Shown here one piece after another: positions 9,978 to 16,925 of a stretch of DNA of 64,000 nucleotides (within the stretch, counting starts at the first letter, position 1; each line of letters starts with the position of its first letter). Location of the stretch: the NCBI GenBank assembly GCA_022180725.1, contig BQMO01000002.1:62001-126000 (forward strand), written 5' to 3'. This stretch comes from Phycisphaerae bacterium. Lineage in GTDB: Bacteria; Planctomycetota; Phycisphaerae; Phycisphaerales; UBA1924. The notes beneath the pieces are model-generated. The model had not been told where the DNA came from, did no database searches, and saw only the letters and a program-made list of their open reading frames with translations. Made by a program: the position numbers and the translations under genes.

Positions 9978-10002
9978 GCCGCGGTGTATCGAGATTCTCA
10001 CG

Positions 10003-10033
10003 ACGCCCGAAGGCCCACGCCTTCGGGCGTTTT
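10003..10033 (+). terminator. Intrinsic terminator after the giant gene
   Basis: Perfect 11-bp stem ACGCCCGAAGG (10003-10013) / CCTTCGGGCGT (10020-10030) with a 6-nt loop, ending in TTTT. It lies 25 nt beyond the stop of the giant gene, in the convergent gap before the rhodanese gene. Confidence 0.85.
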
Positions 10034-10076
10034 CGTTCCGGCGAGCGGGCGTCGCCCGGATCGGAACGCCGGAGAT

Positions 10077-10544
10077 TCACTTGGCGGCTTCGACCTCTCC
10101 GCCGAGCGACCGCCACTCTTCCAAGCCGCCCGGGAAGAACCGAACGCCGGAGTACCCGATGGCGAGGAGTCGCTTGGTCATGGCCCGGGCGGCGGCGCTG
10201 GAGGGGTCGTTCCCGTACACGACGACGGTCTCGAACCGGGCCAGCGCCGGATCGACGCGCGCATCGGGAGGGACATCGGACAATCGCAGGTTCTGCGCGC
10301 CGGGGATGCGCCCGGCCACGTACTCGCGCGGGTGACGCGGGTCGATGAGGACCAGCGTCGCGGCGTTCCGGTCCTTGGAGGCCTGATCGACCAGGCGCCG
10401 GAGTTCCAGGCCGGTCATGTTCTCGATACTGCGGTCGCTGACGCCCCGGCAGGCCCCGAGGATGGCTACGGGCGCGATGATCACCGACAAACGGAGCACG
10501 AACACGCAGGCCGAACTGACGGAGACGAAGGGTCGTAGCATCAT
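10077..10544 (-). CDS. Rhodanese-domain lipoprotein lacking the catalytic cysteine
   Basis: A 155-residue protein with an N-terminal hydrophobic signal and a lipobox (ILGAC, cysteine near residue 32), so it is probably a lipoprotein on the outer face of the cytoplasmic membrane. The rest is a single rhodanese fold: LVLIDPRHPREYVAGRIPGA is the classic D-R-x-x-EY-xxGHIPGA region, and RFFPGGLEEWRSLGG the terminal GGxxxW motif. Where active rhodaneses have the sulfur-carrying cysteine loop (CxxGxR), this protein has VVVYGNDPSSAA. The active-site Cys is replaced, so sulfur transfer is unlikely; a binding or sensor role is inferred. There is no Shine-Dalgarno; a TACGCT box lies 6 nt before the ATG. 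It diverges from the DsbD-alpha gene across 63 nt. Confidence 0.8.
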   Translation of the reverse strand: MMLRPFVSVSSACVFVLRLSVIIAPVAILGACRGVSDRSIENMTGLELRRLVDQASKDRNAATLVLIDPRHPREYVAGRIPGAQNLRLSDVPPDARVDPALARFETVVVYGNDPSSAAARAMTKRLLAIGYSGVRFFPGGLEEWRSLGGEVEAAK

Positions 10545-10550
10545 GGCGCA

Positions 10551-10556
10551 AGCGTA
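10551..10556 (-). promoter_or_regulatory. -10-like TACGCT box, leaderless start of the rhodanese gene
   Basis: On the minus strand TACGCT is followed by 6 nt (TGCGCC) and then the ATG. No Shine-Dalgarno intervenes. The spacing places the predicted transcription start at or very near the start codon. Confidence 0.4.
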
Positions 10557-10607
10557 TCGCGCCGCCTACGGGCGTGCGCGACCGAGGCGACCCGGAGCAC
10601 GTTCCGC

Positions 10608-11441
10608 ATGATGCAGCACGGCGCAAGACTGGGGATTTTTGTGATGGGCGCGGCGGGCGTGACATGCGCCGAGCCGCCGAAGACCCCCGAGCCGAACCAT
10701 GCCACACCGAGGCTGGTGTGCGAGAGGACGGGCCTGGAGCCTGGCAAGGTCGCCACGCTGGCGCTGACGTTCGACATTGCCGCGAAGTGGCATCTGTACT
10801 GGAATGGGTTGATCGAGGAAGGCATGACGCCCGCGTGGTCGCTCACGATGCCGGAGGGGTTCGAGGCCGAGCCCGCGCAGTGGCCCGTGCCGCAACGGCT
10901 CGTGCTCCCGGGAGACGTTCTCTCGCACGTCTACGAGGGCACGCTGACGGTTCTGATCCCGGTGCGTGTGCCCGAGTCGGCCCGGGCAGGGCAGTCTGTC
11001 ACAATTCAGGGCACGGTGTCGTGGGTTGCGTGCTCGTCGGTTTGCATTCCCGAGAATGAGGCCGTCTCGGCCACGTTTCGCGTGGTGGCCCCGGGTGAGG
11101 CGACGGCGACACCGGAGGCGAAGCGGATCGAGGCCGCGAGGTTGAACCTCCCGAGGCCGATCGATCAGGCCGAGCCGAAGGTGTCGGTGGAGGCCGAGGA
11201 TGGACGGCTGACCGTGCGGGCGCCGGGAGCGACCCGGGTCGCGTTCTTTCCGGGCGTGGGATGTGTCGAGGTCCCTCGGATTGTGGCGCAAGGCGATCGC
11301 CGCGGCGAGCGGCTTATCATTGATTTGGAACACGCGGAGAACGCCCGCGTCGTTGGGATGGTGCGGGTCGAACGCGAGGGGGTTTCCCCCAAGGGCTATT
11401 GGATCGATGTTCCGGTCAAGAAGCGCCAGGCGAAACCATAA
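10608..11441 (+). CDS. Stand-alone DsbD alpha-domain (disulfide reductase N-terminal) protein
   Basis: A 277-residue exported protein matching the periplasmic alpha domain of DsbD/ScsB (the DsbC-like corrector fold, PF11412 type). The family WHLYWNGLIEEGMTPAWS region (in other members WH.Y..NPG..G.P) is near residue 62, and the redox pair appears as WVACSSVCIPENEAVS, matching the CxxxC segment of DsbD-alpha homologues. In DsbD this domain passes electrons from a membrane domain to periplasmic acceptors. Here no transmembrane or thioredoxin-like gamma domain follows, so the electron donor must be elsewhere. The N-terminus MMQHGARLGIFVMGAAGVTCAE looks like a short signal peptide, possibly with a lipobox-like cysteine. 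A redoxin gene follows 80 nt downstream on the same strand, suggesting a shared redox role. Confidence 0.75.
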   Translation: MMQHGARLGIFVMGAAGVTCAEPPKTPEPNHATPRLVCERTGLEPGKVATLALTFDIAAKWHLYWNGLIEEGMTPAWSLTMPEGFEAEPAQWPVPQRLVLPGDVLSHVYEGTLTVLIPVRVPESARAGQSVTIQGTVSWVACSSVCIPENEAVSATFRVVAPGEATATPEAKRIEAARLNLPRPIDQAEPKVSVEAEDGRLTVRAPGATRVAFFPGVGCVEVPRIVAQGDRRGERLIIDLEHAENARVVGMVRVEREGVSPKGYWIDVPVKKRQAKP

Positions 11442-11521
11442 AAGTTCACCCCGCCTTGGAGTGTTCCAAGCGGATCGGCAAGGTCGGAATGTGTTTGGTC
11501 ACCCATGAAAGGAGTCAGAAC

Positions 11522-12295
11522 ATGAAACGTGCGTCGATCCTTCTCAGCGTTCTCGGCGCGGCCCTGGTTCTCTCCGCGTCGCCGGTGATGGCCCAGGCGA
11601 CCCCATCGACAGCCCCGACGGCCCAGCCCGAGAAGGGCAAGGCCCCCAAGGACAAGGGCGACCAACCCAAGGAGCACGACAACCGCGCGAAGGAGAAGGA
11701 GAAGGAGAAGGAGAAGGAGAAGGAAAAGGAGAAGGAAGGCAAGGACCGCACCGGCCCCGCCGATCCTGGGGCCAAGGCCGCCGACTTCACGCTCACCGAT
11801 ACCGACGGGAAGACGGTATCGCTGGCGAACGTGCTGAAGGACGGCAACACGATCGTGGTGCTGCAATGGTTCAACGCGGACTGCCCGTTCGTGAAGAAGC
11901 ACTACGGCGAGACCAAGACGTTCAACGACCTGGCGGCGAAGTACGAGGGCAAGCACGTGAAGTTCTTCGCGATCTGCTCGAGCGCCAAGGGCGAGCAGGG
12001 GGCCGGGCAGGAGCGCAACGCCAAGGCGAAGAAGGAGTGGGCCATGCCGTACCCCATCCTGCTCGATGAGTCGGGCGCGGTGGGCAAGGCGTACGGCGCG
12101 ACGAACACGCCGCACATGTTCGTGATCGCCAAGGACGGGACGATCGCGTACAACGGCGCGATCGACGATGACCGCGGGAACGGGATCGGGAAGACGAACT
12201 ACGTCGCCAAGGCGGTGGACGAACTCCTCGCCGGGACGAACGTGACGATGGCCAAGACGCGCCCCTACGGGTGCAACGTGAAGTACGCGAAGTAA
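11522..12295 (+). CDS. Exported redoxin (thioredoxin-fold, AhpC/TSA-like) with a Lys/Glu linker
   Basis: A 257-residue protein: a Sec signal peptide ending PVMAQA, then a linker of Pro/Lys and an unbroken alternating KE/EK tract (about residues 57-72), then a thioredoxin-fold domain from about residue 87 (AADFTLTDTDGKTVSLANV). The reactive site is WFNADCPFVKKHY, a single cysteine in place of CxxC, as in peroxiredoxin-like planctomycete redoxins. The C-terminus RPYGCNVKYAK carries a second conserved cysteine that could resolve a disulfide. The frame is open upstream, but AAAGGAG (11508-11514), 7 nt before this ATG, fixes the start. It probably reduces periplasmic peroxides or disulfides, perhaps with the adjacent DsbD-alpha protein; this link is inferred from proximity. 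Confidence 0.8.
   Translation: MKRASILLSVLGAALVLSASPVMAQATPSTAPTAQPEKGKAPKDKGDQPKEHDNRAKEKEKEKEKEKEKEKEGKDRTGPADPGAKAADFTLTDTDGKTVSLANVLKDGNTIVVLQWFNADCPFVKKHYGETKTFNDLAAKYEGKHVKFFAICSSAKGEQGAGQERNAKAKKEWAMPYPILLDESGAVGKAYGATNTPHMFVIAKDGTIAYNGAIDDDRGNGIGKTNYVAKAVDELLAGTNVTMAKTRPYGCNVKYAK
11690..11736 (+). repeat. GAGAAG hexamer microsatellite inside the redoxin gene
   Basis: Tandem GAGAAG units with one A-for-G change, encoding alternating Glu and Lys. The period is a multiple of three, so changes in copy number keep the frame and simply lengthen or shorten the charged linker. Confidence 0.8.
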
Positions 12296-12311
12296 CTACC
12301 ACGGATCGTTC

Positions 12312-12351
12312 GCGCGGCCCGGGCGTTCACCGTCCGGGCCGCGCTGTTTTT
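12312..12351 (+). terminator. Intrinsic terminator after the redoxin gene
   Basis: An 11-bp perfect stem GCGCGGCCCGG (12312-12322) / CCGGGCCGCGC (12334-12344), 11-nt loop, then TGTTTTT. It isolates the redox genes from rseP. Confidence 0.85.
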
Positions 12352-12369
12352 GGAGCCTCGCGGGGCACG

Positions 12370-12375
12370 TATCAT
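12370..12375 (+). promoter_or_regulatory. -10-like TATCAT box, leaderless start of rseP
   Basis: TATCAT ends 5 nt before the rseP ATG, directly after the redoxin terminator, with no Shine-Dalgarno between. A leaderless transcript is inferred. Confidence 0.4.
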
Positions 12376-12380
12376 CGAGC

Positions 12381-14534
12381 ATGCAGGCACTGTTCACGTT
12401 TCTGGACTTTCTGCTCGTGGCCTTCGGATTCGGGCTGATCGTCTTTCTCCATGAACTTGGACACTTTCTGGCGGCGCGGTGGGCGGGGATCCGCGTGCTG
12501 GCGTTCGCGGTGGGGTTCGGGCCGGCGTTGTTCTCGTACCGCCGCGGCCTGGGCCTTCGGCGCGGGTCGAGCGAGCCGGACTATCTCCGGCGGTTGCGTA
12601 CGGCGGGGGCGGACCTGAACGACCCGCCAACGGTACTCGCGGGGATCAGCCCGACGGAGTATCGCCTGAACGTGCTCCCGTTCGGGGGCTACGTGAAGAT
12701 GCTGGGGCAGGTGGATGGGGACGCCTCGGCGGTGTCCGCCGCCGCGGACGGCTATCAGCGGTGCGTCCCGTGGAAGCGGATGGTGGTGATCTCCGCGGGG
12801 GTGATCGCGAACCTGATCACGGCGGCGCTGATCTTCATGCTGGTGTTCAAGGTCGGGCTGAAGACCGAGACGACGGTGATCGGGGCGGTGGCGCCGGGGT
12901 CGCCCGCGGCCCGGGCGGTGGTGCTCGCCGAGGCGGAGGCGCCCGCCTTGACGGGGCTGCGGCCGGGCGATCGGCTGATCTCGATCGACGGCGACACTCT
13001 GAAGCATTTCCCGGATATCACGACGGCGGTGGCGATGGCGCCGCGCGGGCAAGCCGTGGTCATCGTGTTCGAGCGTGACGGTCGTACGCTGACCGCGGAG
13101 GTCACCCCCGAGAAGGGCGATCTGGGACTGCTGCAGATCGGGATCGAACCGGCGCGGTCGGCGACGCTGTTCGCGGGCGAAACACCCGAAGAGGACCGGC
13201 TCCTGCGTGCGTATCTTGCGCGGGAAGGCCTCGACGGCGTGGAGCCGGGGTGGACGCTGGCCGCGATCAACGACGCGTCCAATCCGCCGGGGTTCTACGC
13301 GCTCCGTGCGGCGGCGGAGGCGTCGAACGGGCAACCGCTCCGTCTGACCTTCGCCTCGCCCGACGGCGCACGGCGCGTCACGCTTCCCCGCGCGCCCACG
13401 CCCCGGCTGGAGGTTGGGCACGTGCCGCGCGAGGGCGCCCCCGCGGTGAGCATGGAGCACCTGCTCGGGCTGACCCCGGTGATGAAGGTGGGCGATGCCT
13501 CGCCCAAGCAGGGGCCGAAGGCGTCGGAGAAGGGGTTTATCGACGGGGACGTGTTCGCCCGGCTGGGGGGTGTGGAGTTCCCGAACATCGAGCAGGGGAT
13601 CCGCGAACTGCGGGCGCATCGTGGGAAGGTGATTCCGGTTTCAGTGCTCCGCAAGGATGATCACGGCGCGTGGCGGGAGATCGACCTGCCGAACGTTGAG
13701 GTGAGCGCCGCCGGGACGTTGGGGTTCGGGATCAGCGATACGGGGAGTGAATCGCTGCTGCTGTCGCGACCGCCGGCGTTGATCCGCCCGGCGACGGGCC
13801 GCGACCGGGCCGAGTACACCCCCGCGGCGGCCAGCCTCGTGCAATCGCCTGGGATGGAACTCGTGACGATCAACGGGGCGGCGGTGGCCAACTTCGCCGA
13901 GTTGCGCGACGCTCTGCGGCGCGCGGTGCTGGGCGCGGCGCCCGCGCAGGACGTGTCGGTGCGGGTGGGGTTTCGTCGTCCGGCGTTTCGGGGCGATACT
14001 CCCTCGTCGGAAGTTCATCAGACCGACTGGGTGCTGACGCCACGTGATGTGTCGACGCTGGCATCGCTGGGGTGGGAAAGTCCTGTTCCGGCGGAGTTGT
14101 TCGTGCCGGATTCGTTCCTGCTGAAGGCGGAAGGCCCGCTGGGCGCGGTGTCGCTGGGCCTGGCGGAGACGCGGCGGGTGATGCTGAGCACGTACCTGAC
14201 GTTCAAGCGGCTGACGGTGGACCGGACGGTGAAGGTGGAGCATCTGAAGGGGCCGATCGGGATTGCACACCTGGGGACGGCGGTGGCGAGCCGCGGGATG
14301 ATCTGGCTTCTGTTCTTCCTCGCGCTGATCTCGGTCAACCTCGCGGTGATCAACTTTCTGCCGCTGCCGATCGTGGACGGGGGGCAGTTCCTGTTCCTGG
14401 TGTATGAGCAGATTCGAGGCCGTCCCGCCCCGATCGCGGTGCAGAATGTGCTGACCTACGCCGGGCTGCTGCTGATTGCGTGCGTGTTTCTCGTGGTCAC
14501 GTTCAACGACGTGAAGAATCTCCTCGGGCTGTAG
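12381..14534 (+). CDS. rseP: Site-2 zinc metalloprotease RseP (enlarged, with several PDZ-like modules)
   Basis: A 717-residue intramembrane protease. The first membrane helix carries the zinc-binding HELGH (H24-H28), followed by the conserved NVLPFGGYVKMLG segment. The last part has the third zinc-ligand motif, INFLPLPIVDGGQFLFLVYE (LDG variant VDG), then a final hydrophobic helix (NVLTYAGLLLIACVFLVVTF). RseP cleaves membrane-bound anti-sigma factors and clears signal-peptide remnants. It is much longer than the roughly 450-residue E. coli enzyme: between the two halves there is one clear PDZ (TGLRPGDRLISIDGDTL) plus two or three further PDZ-like stretches (VEPGWTLAAIND, FIDGDVFARLGGVEF, SPGMELVTINGAAV). 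The start is supported by the membrane segment and the TATCAT box. A hydrolase gene follows 39 nt after. Confidence 0.9.
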   Translation: MQALFTFLDFLLVAFGFGLIVFLHELGHFLAARWAGIRVLAFAVGFGPALFSYRRGLGLRRGSSEPDYLRRLRTAGADLNDPPTVLAGISPTEYRLNVLPFGGYVKMLGQVDGDASAVSAAADGYQRCVPWKRMVVISAGVIANLITAALIFMLVFKVGLKTETTVIGAVAPGSPAARAVVLAEAEAPALTGLRPGDRLISIDGDTLKHFPDITTAVAMAPRGQAVVIVFERDGRTLTAEVTPEKGDLGLLQIGIEPARSATLFAGETPEEDRLLRAYLAREGLDGVEPGWTLAAINDASNPPGFYALRAAAEASNGQPLRLTFASPDGARRVTLPRAPTPRLEVGHVPREGAPAVSMEHLLGLTPVMKVGDASPKQGPKASEKGFIDGDVFARLGGVEFPNIEQGIRELRAHRGKVIPVSVLRKDDHGAWREIDLPNVEVSAAGTLGFGISDTGSESLLLSRPPALIRPATGRDRAEYTPAAASLVQSPGMELVTINGAAVANFAELRDALRRAVLGAAPAQDVSVRVGFRRPAFRGDTPSSEVHQTDWVLTPRDVSTLASLGWESPVPAELFVPDSFLLKAEGPLGAVSLGLAETRRVMLSTYLTFKRLTVDRTVKVEHLKGPIGIAHLGTAVASRGMIWLLFFLALISVNLAVINFLPLPIVDGGQFLFLVYEQIRGRPAPIAVQNVLTYAGLLLIACVFLVVTFNDVKNLLGL

Positions 14535-14573
14535 CCCTGATCACATCCTCCACTCCTTCCGCGGACCTCACCT

Positions 14574-15515
14574 GTGCCGGGCTTCATCCTTCTCCTCACG
14601 ATCGGGCTGCTCGTCTTTCTCGCGGCCCTCACGGGGTACACGGCGTGGGTGCTGACGCATCCGCCGCGGCGGACGTACGCGTCGGCGTTGGCGAAGGGCA
14701 AGCCCGGCGACCCGGGCGAACTGCCGCCCGGGCCGCGCGGTCCGCGCACGTGGTCGGCGTGGATGCTGGCATGGCGGGGTTTACAACTGCCCGTGTGGGA
14801 TCTCGCGGGCGATGACCCGTCGGGTCCGGTGTTCGTGCTGTCGCACGGGTGGGGGGATTCGCGGATCGGGGGATTGACGCGGGCGGCGTATCTGCTGCCG
14901 CTGGCCTCCCGCGTGATCCTGTGGGACATGCCCGGGCACGGCGAAGCACCGGGGGTGTGCACGCTGGGCACGCGCGAGCCCGAGGCGCTGCGGGCGCTGA
15001 TCGAGCGCGTGGGCTGCGCCGCGCCGATCGTGCTGTACGGGTGGTCGCTGGGGGCGGGCGTGTCGATTGCGTGCGCGGCGATGCCAGACGGCCCACCCCC
15101 CGGCCTCCTCCCACGAATCGGGGGCGTGGTGGCCGAGGCGCCGTATCGGCTGGCGGCGACACCGGCGCGGAACGTGCTGGAATCGTGGGCGTTGCCATGG
15201 CGCATCAACCTTCCGCTGGCGCTGGGGTTGTTGGGCATGCGGTTCGGGGTGGGGTGGACGTGGCGCGGGTTTGATCGCCTTGAGCACGCCGGCAGGCTGC
15301 GCGTGCCGCTGCTGGTTCTGCACGGGGTGGAGGATGCGATCTCGCCGGTGCAGGATGGGCGCGACCTGGTGCGGGCCGCGGCGTTGGGGCGGATGGTGGA
15401 ACTTCCCGCGGGGCATCATGGCATCTGGACCGATCCGGCGACGGCCGAGACGGCGGCCGCGGCGGCGCGGGGGTTCGTCGCTACGATGGCGGATGCACGC
15501 ACGCCCGACGGTTGA
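14574..15515 (+). CDS. Membrane-anchored alpha/beta hydrolase
   Basis: A 313-residue protein with one N-terminal membrane helix (FILLLTIGLLVFLAALTGYT) and a serine hydrolase domain. The oxyanion region is FVLSHGWGDS, the nucleophile elbow GWSLGAG, the acid HGVEDAIS and the histidine PAGHHGIW, giving a complete Ser-Asp-His triad of the S33/BAAT-like type. It starts at GTG (14574); an upstream start is excluded by the end of rseP. Its tail overlaps the 5' end of deoC by 23 nt. The substrate is unknown; esterase, lipase or peptidase activities are all possible. Confidence 0.75.
   Translation: MPGFILLLTIGLLVFLAALTGYTAWVLTHPPRRTYASALAKGKPGDPGELPPGPRGPRTWSAWMLAWRGLQLPVWDLAGDDPSGPVFVLSHGWGDSRIGGLTRAAYLLPLASRVILWDMPGHGEAPGVCTLGTREPEALRALIERVGCAAPIVLYGWSLGAGVSIACAAMPDGPPPGLLPRIGGVVAEAPYRLAATPARNVLESWALPWRINLPLALGLLGMRFGVGWTWRGFDRLEHAGRLRVPLLVLHGVEDAISPVQDGRDLVRAAALGRMVELPAGHHGIWTDPATAETAAAAARGFVATMADARTPDG
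15482..15487 (+). promoter_or_regulatory. -10-like TACGAT box before deoC
   Basis: TACGAT lies inside the 3' end of the hydrolase gene and ends 5 nt before the deoC ATG at 15493, which has no Shine-Dalgarno. It would let deoC be transcribed separately as a leaderless message. Confidence 0.4.
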
Positions 15516-16494
15516 CGCGGTGATGGCGGCCGAACGGGCCGCGACGTTCACCAAGCGGTCGATCAAGGCCTCGGCCAAACTCGCCGGGCTGACGCTCGCG
15601 GTGTCGATGGTGGACCTGACGACGCTGGAGGGGAAGGACTCGCCGGAGAAAGCGCGGAGCCTGTGCCGCAAGGCGGTGAGGCCGTGGGAGCGGGACGTGG
15701 ACGTGCTGGGCGAGGCGCTGCCGCACGCGGCGGCGGTGTGCGTGTACCCGGCGATGGTGCGGGTGTGCGTGGATGAACTGCGGGGGCGAGACCCGGACGC
15801 CGGGGTGAAGGTGGCGTCGGTGGCAACGGGGTTCCCGAGCGGGCAGTTTCCGTTGGAGGTTCGGCTGGCAGACACGCGGCGGGCGGTGGCGGACGGGGCC
15901 GACGAAATCGACATGGTGATCTCGCGCGGGGCGTTCCTTGCGGGGCGTCTGGACGAGGTGGCGGAGGAGATTCGGGAGGTGAAGCGCGCGTGCCGGCGAG
16001 GGGACGGGAGTTTCGCGCACCTCAAGGTGATCCTGGAAACGGGCGAACTTGAAACGCTGGACCATGTTCGGCGGGCGAGTGATCTTGCGATCCGGGCGAT
16101 GGCCGAGGTGGACGAAGAGGCGGGCGTGGGCGGCGTGGGCACGGCGGACTTCATCAAGACGAGCACGGGGAAGGTGCAGCCCGCCGCGACCATGCCCGTG
16201 ACGCTGGTCATGCTCGAAGCGATCCGCGACTGGTACCTGGAGACGGGGCGGCTGGTGGGCATGAAGCCTGCGGGGGGCATCCGCACGGCCAAGCAGGCGC
16301 TGCATTACCTCGTGATGGTGAAGGAAACGATGAACCTCGGCGTGGCGGGGTTCGAGCACGCGGGGGGCAACCCGTGGCTGACGCCCGCGTATTTCCGATT
16401 CGGGGCGAGCACGCTCTTGAATGATCTGCTGCGGCAGATCGCGTGGCTGAAGACGGGGAAGTACCAGGCGGGGTACGACTTCGCGGAGGCGTGA
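15493..16494 (+). CDS. deoC: Deoxyribose-phosphate aldolase
   Basis: A 333-residue class I aldolase that cleaves 2-deoxyribose-5-phosphate to acetaldehyde and glyceraldehyde-3-phosphate in deoxynucleoside catabolism. Key segments are VATGFPSGQFP, ADEIDMVISRGAFLAG (active-site Asp region), LKVILETGEL (first active Lys) and DFIKTSTGK (Schiff-base Lys), then GMKPAGGIRTAKQAL. The length fits the longer DERA subgroup. The ATG at 15493 overlaps the hydrolase by 23 nt and sits 5 nt after a TACGAT box; an alternative ATG at 15523 would remove ten residues. The aldehyde dehydrogenase two genes downstream could oxidise the acetaldehyde produced. Confidence 0.9.
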   Translation: MHARPTVDAVMAAERAATFTKRSIKASAKLAGLTLAVSMVDLTTLEGKDSPEKARSLCRKAVRPWERDVDVLGEALPHAAAVCVYPAMVRVCVDELRGRDPDAGVKVASVATGFPSGQFPLEVRLADTRRAVADGADEIDMVISRGAFLAGRLDEVAEEIREVKRACRRGDGSFAHLKVILETGELETLDHVRRASDLAIRAMAEVDEEAGVGGVGTADFIKTSTGKVQPAATMPVTLVMLEAIRDWYLETGRLVGMKPAGGIRTAKQALHYLVMVKETMNLGVAGFEHAGGNPWLTPAYFRFGASTLLNDLLRQIAWLKTGKYQAGYDFAEA

Positions 16495-16504
16495 GGGGGA
16501 CGTC

Positions 16505-16870
16505 GTGGGCGGGAAAGCACTGAGCGCGCGGATTGATCGTTCGGACATCGCCGCGCTGCGGAAGGCGGGCGCGCCGATCGAGATGCTGTTCGACGCGTCG
16601 CACCCTTTGAAGGTGAAGGCGCCGCACTTGGAGATCAAGGTGTCGATGACCGAGCCGCAGCGGATGGCGCTCGCGAAGAACGCGTGGGGGACGTGCCAGA
16701 AGTTCTTCATGCACACCGACGGGGTGAAGAAGCTGCTCGCGTCGGGGGCTCGGTTCGAGGTGAAGAACTACGACCGGGCGTTCATGGGGGAGAGCGCGGC
16801 GATCAAGGACGCCTGGAAGAAGCTCGAAGCGGGCGACAAGGCGGGGATGATCCGCGTCAAAGTGCCGTAG
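16505..16870 (+). CDS. Conserved-looking small protein of unknown function between deoC and aldehyde dehydrogenase
   Basis: A 121-residue soluble basic protein starting at GTG 16505 with a strong purine-rich Shine-Dalgarno (GAGGGGGA, 5 nt away) and only 10 nt after deoC, so probably cotranscribed with it. No signal peptide or membrane segment. It has segments such as IEMLFDASHPLKVKAPHLEIK and GTCQKFFMHTDGVKKLLASG, with two evenly spaced Lys-rich helices. I do not recognise the family. Codon use and the strong ribosome site argue it is a real gene. The setting suggests a link to deoxyribose or aldehyde metabolism, which is inference only. Confidence 0.6.
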   Translation: MGGKALSARIDRSDIAALRKAGAPIEMLFDASHPLKVKAPHLEIKVSMTEPQRMALAKNAWGTCQKFFMHTDGVKKLLASGARFEVKNYDRAFMGESAAIKDAWKKLEAGDKAGMIRVKVP

Positions 16871-16925
16871 CGGTCGCTGGGGCGTGTCTCGCGGCGGATG
16901 AGCGTACCCTGTAGCGGAGCATCTC

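Noticed and set aside
2079..10001. A 2,640-codon open frame on the minus strand opposite the giant gene
   Set aside because: It is an antisense shadow created by the strong GC bias of the real gene. Its product is almost entirely Arg, Val, Gly, Pro and His with no domain, signal peptide or ribosome site; the plus-strand frame has clear domains.
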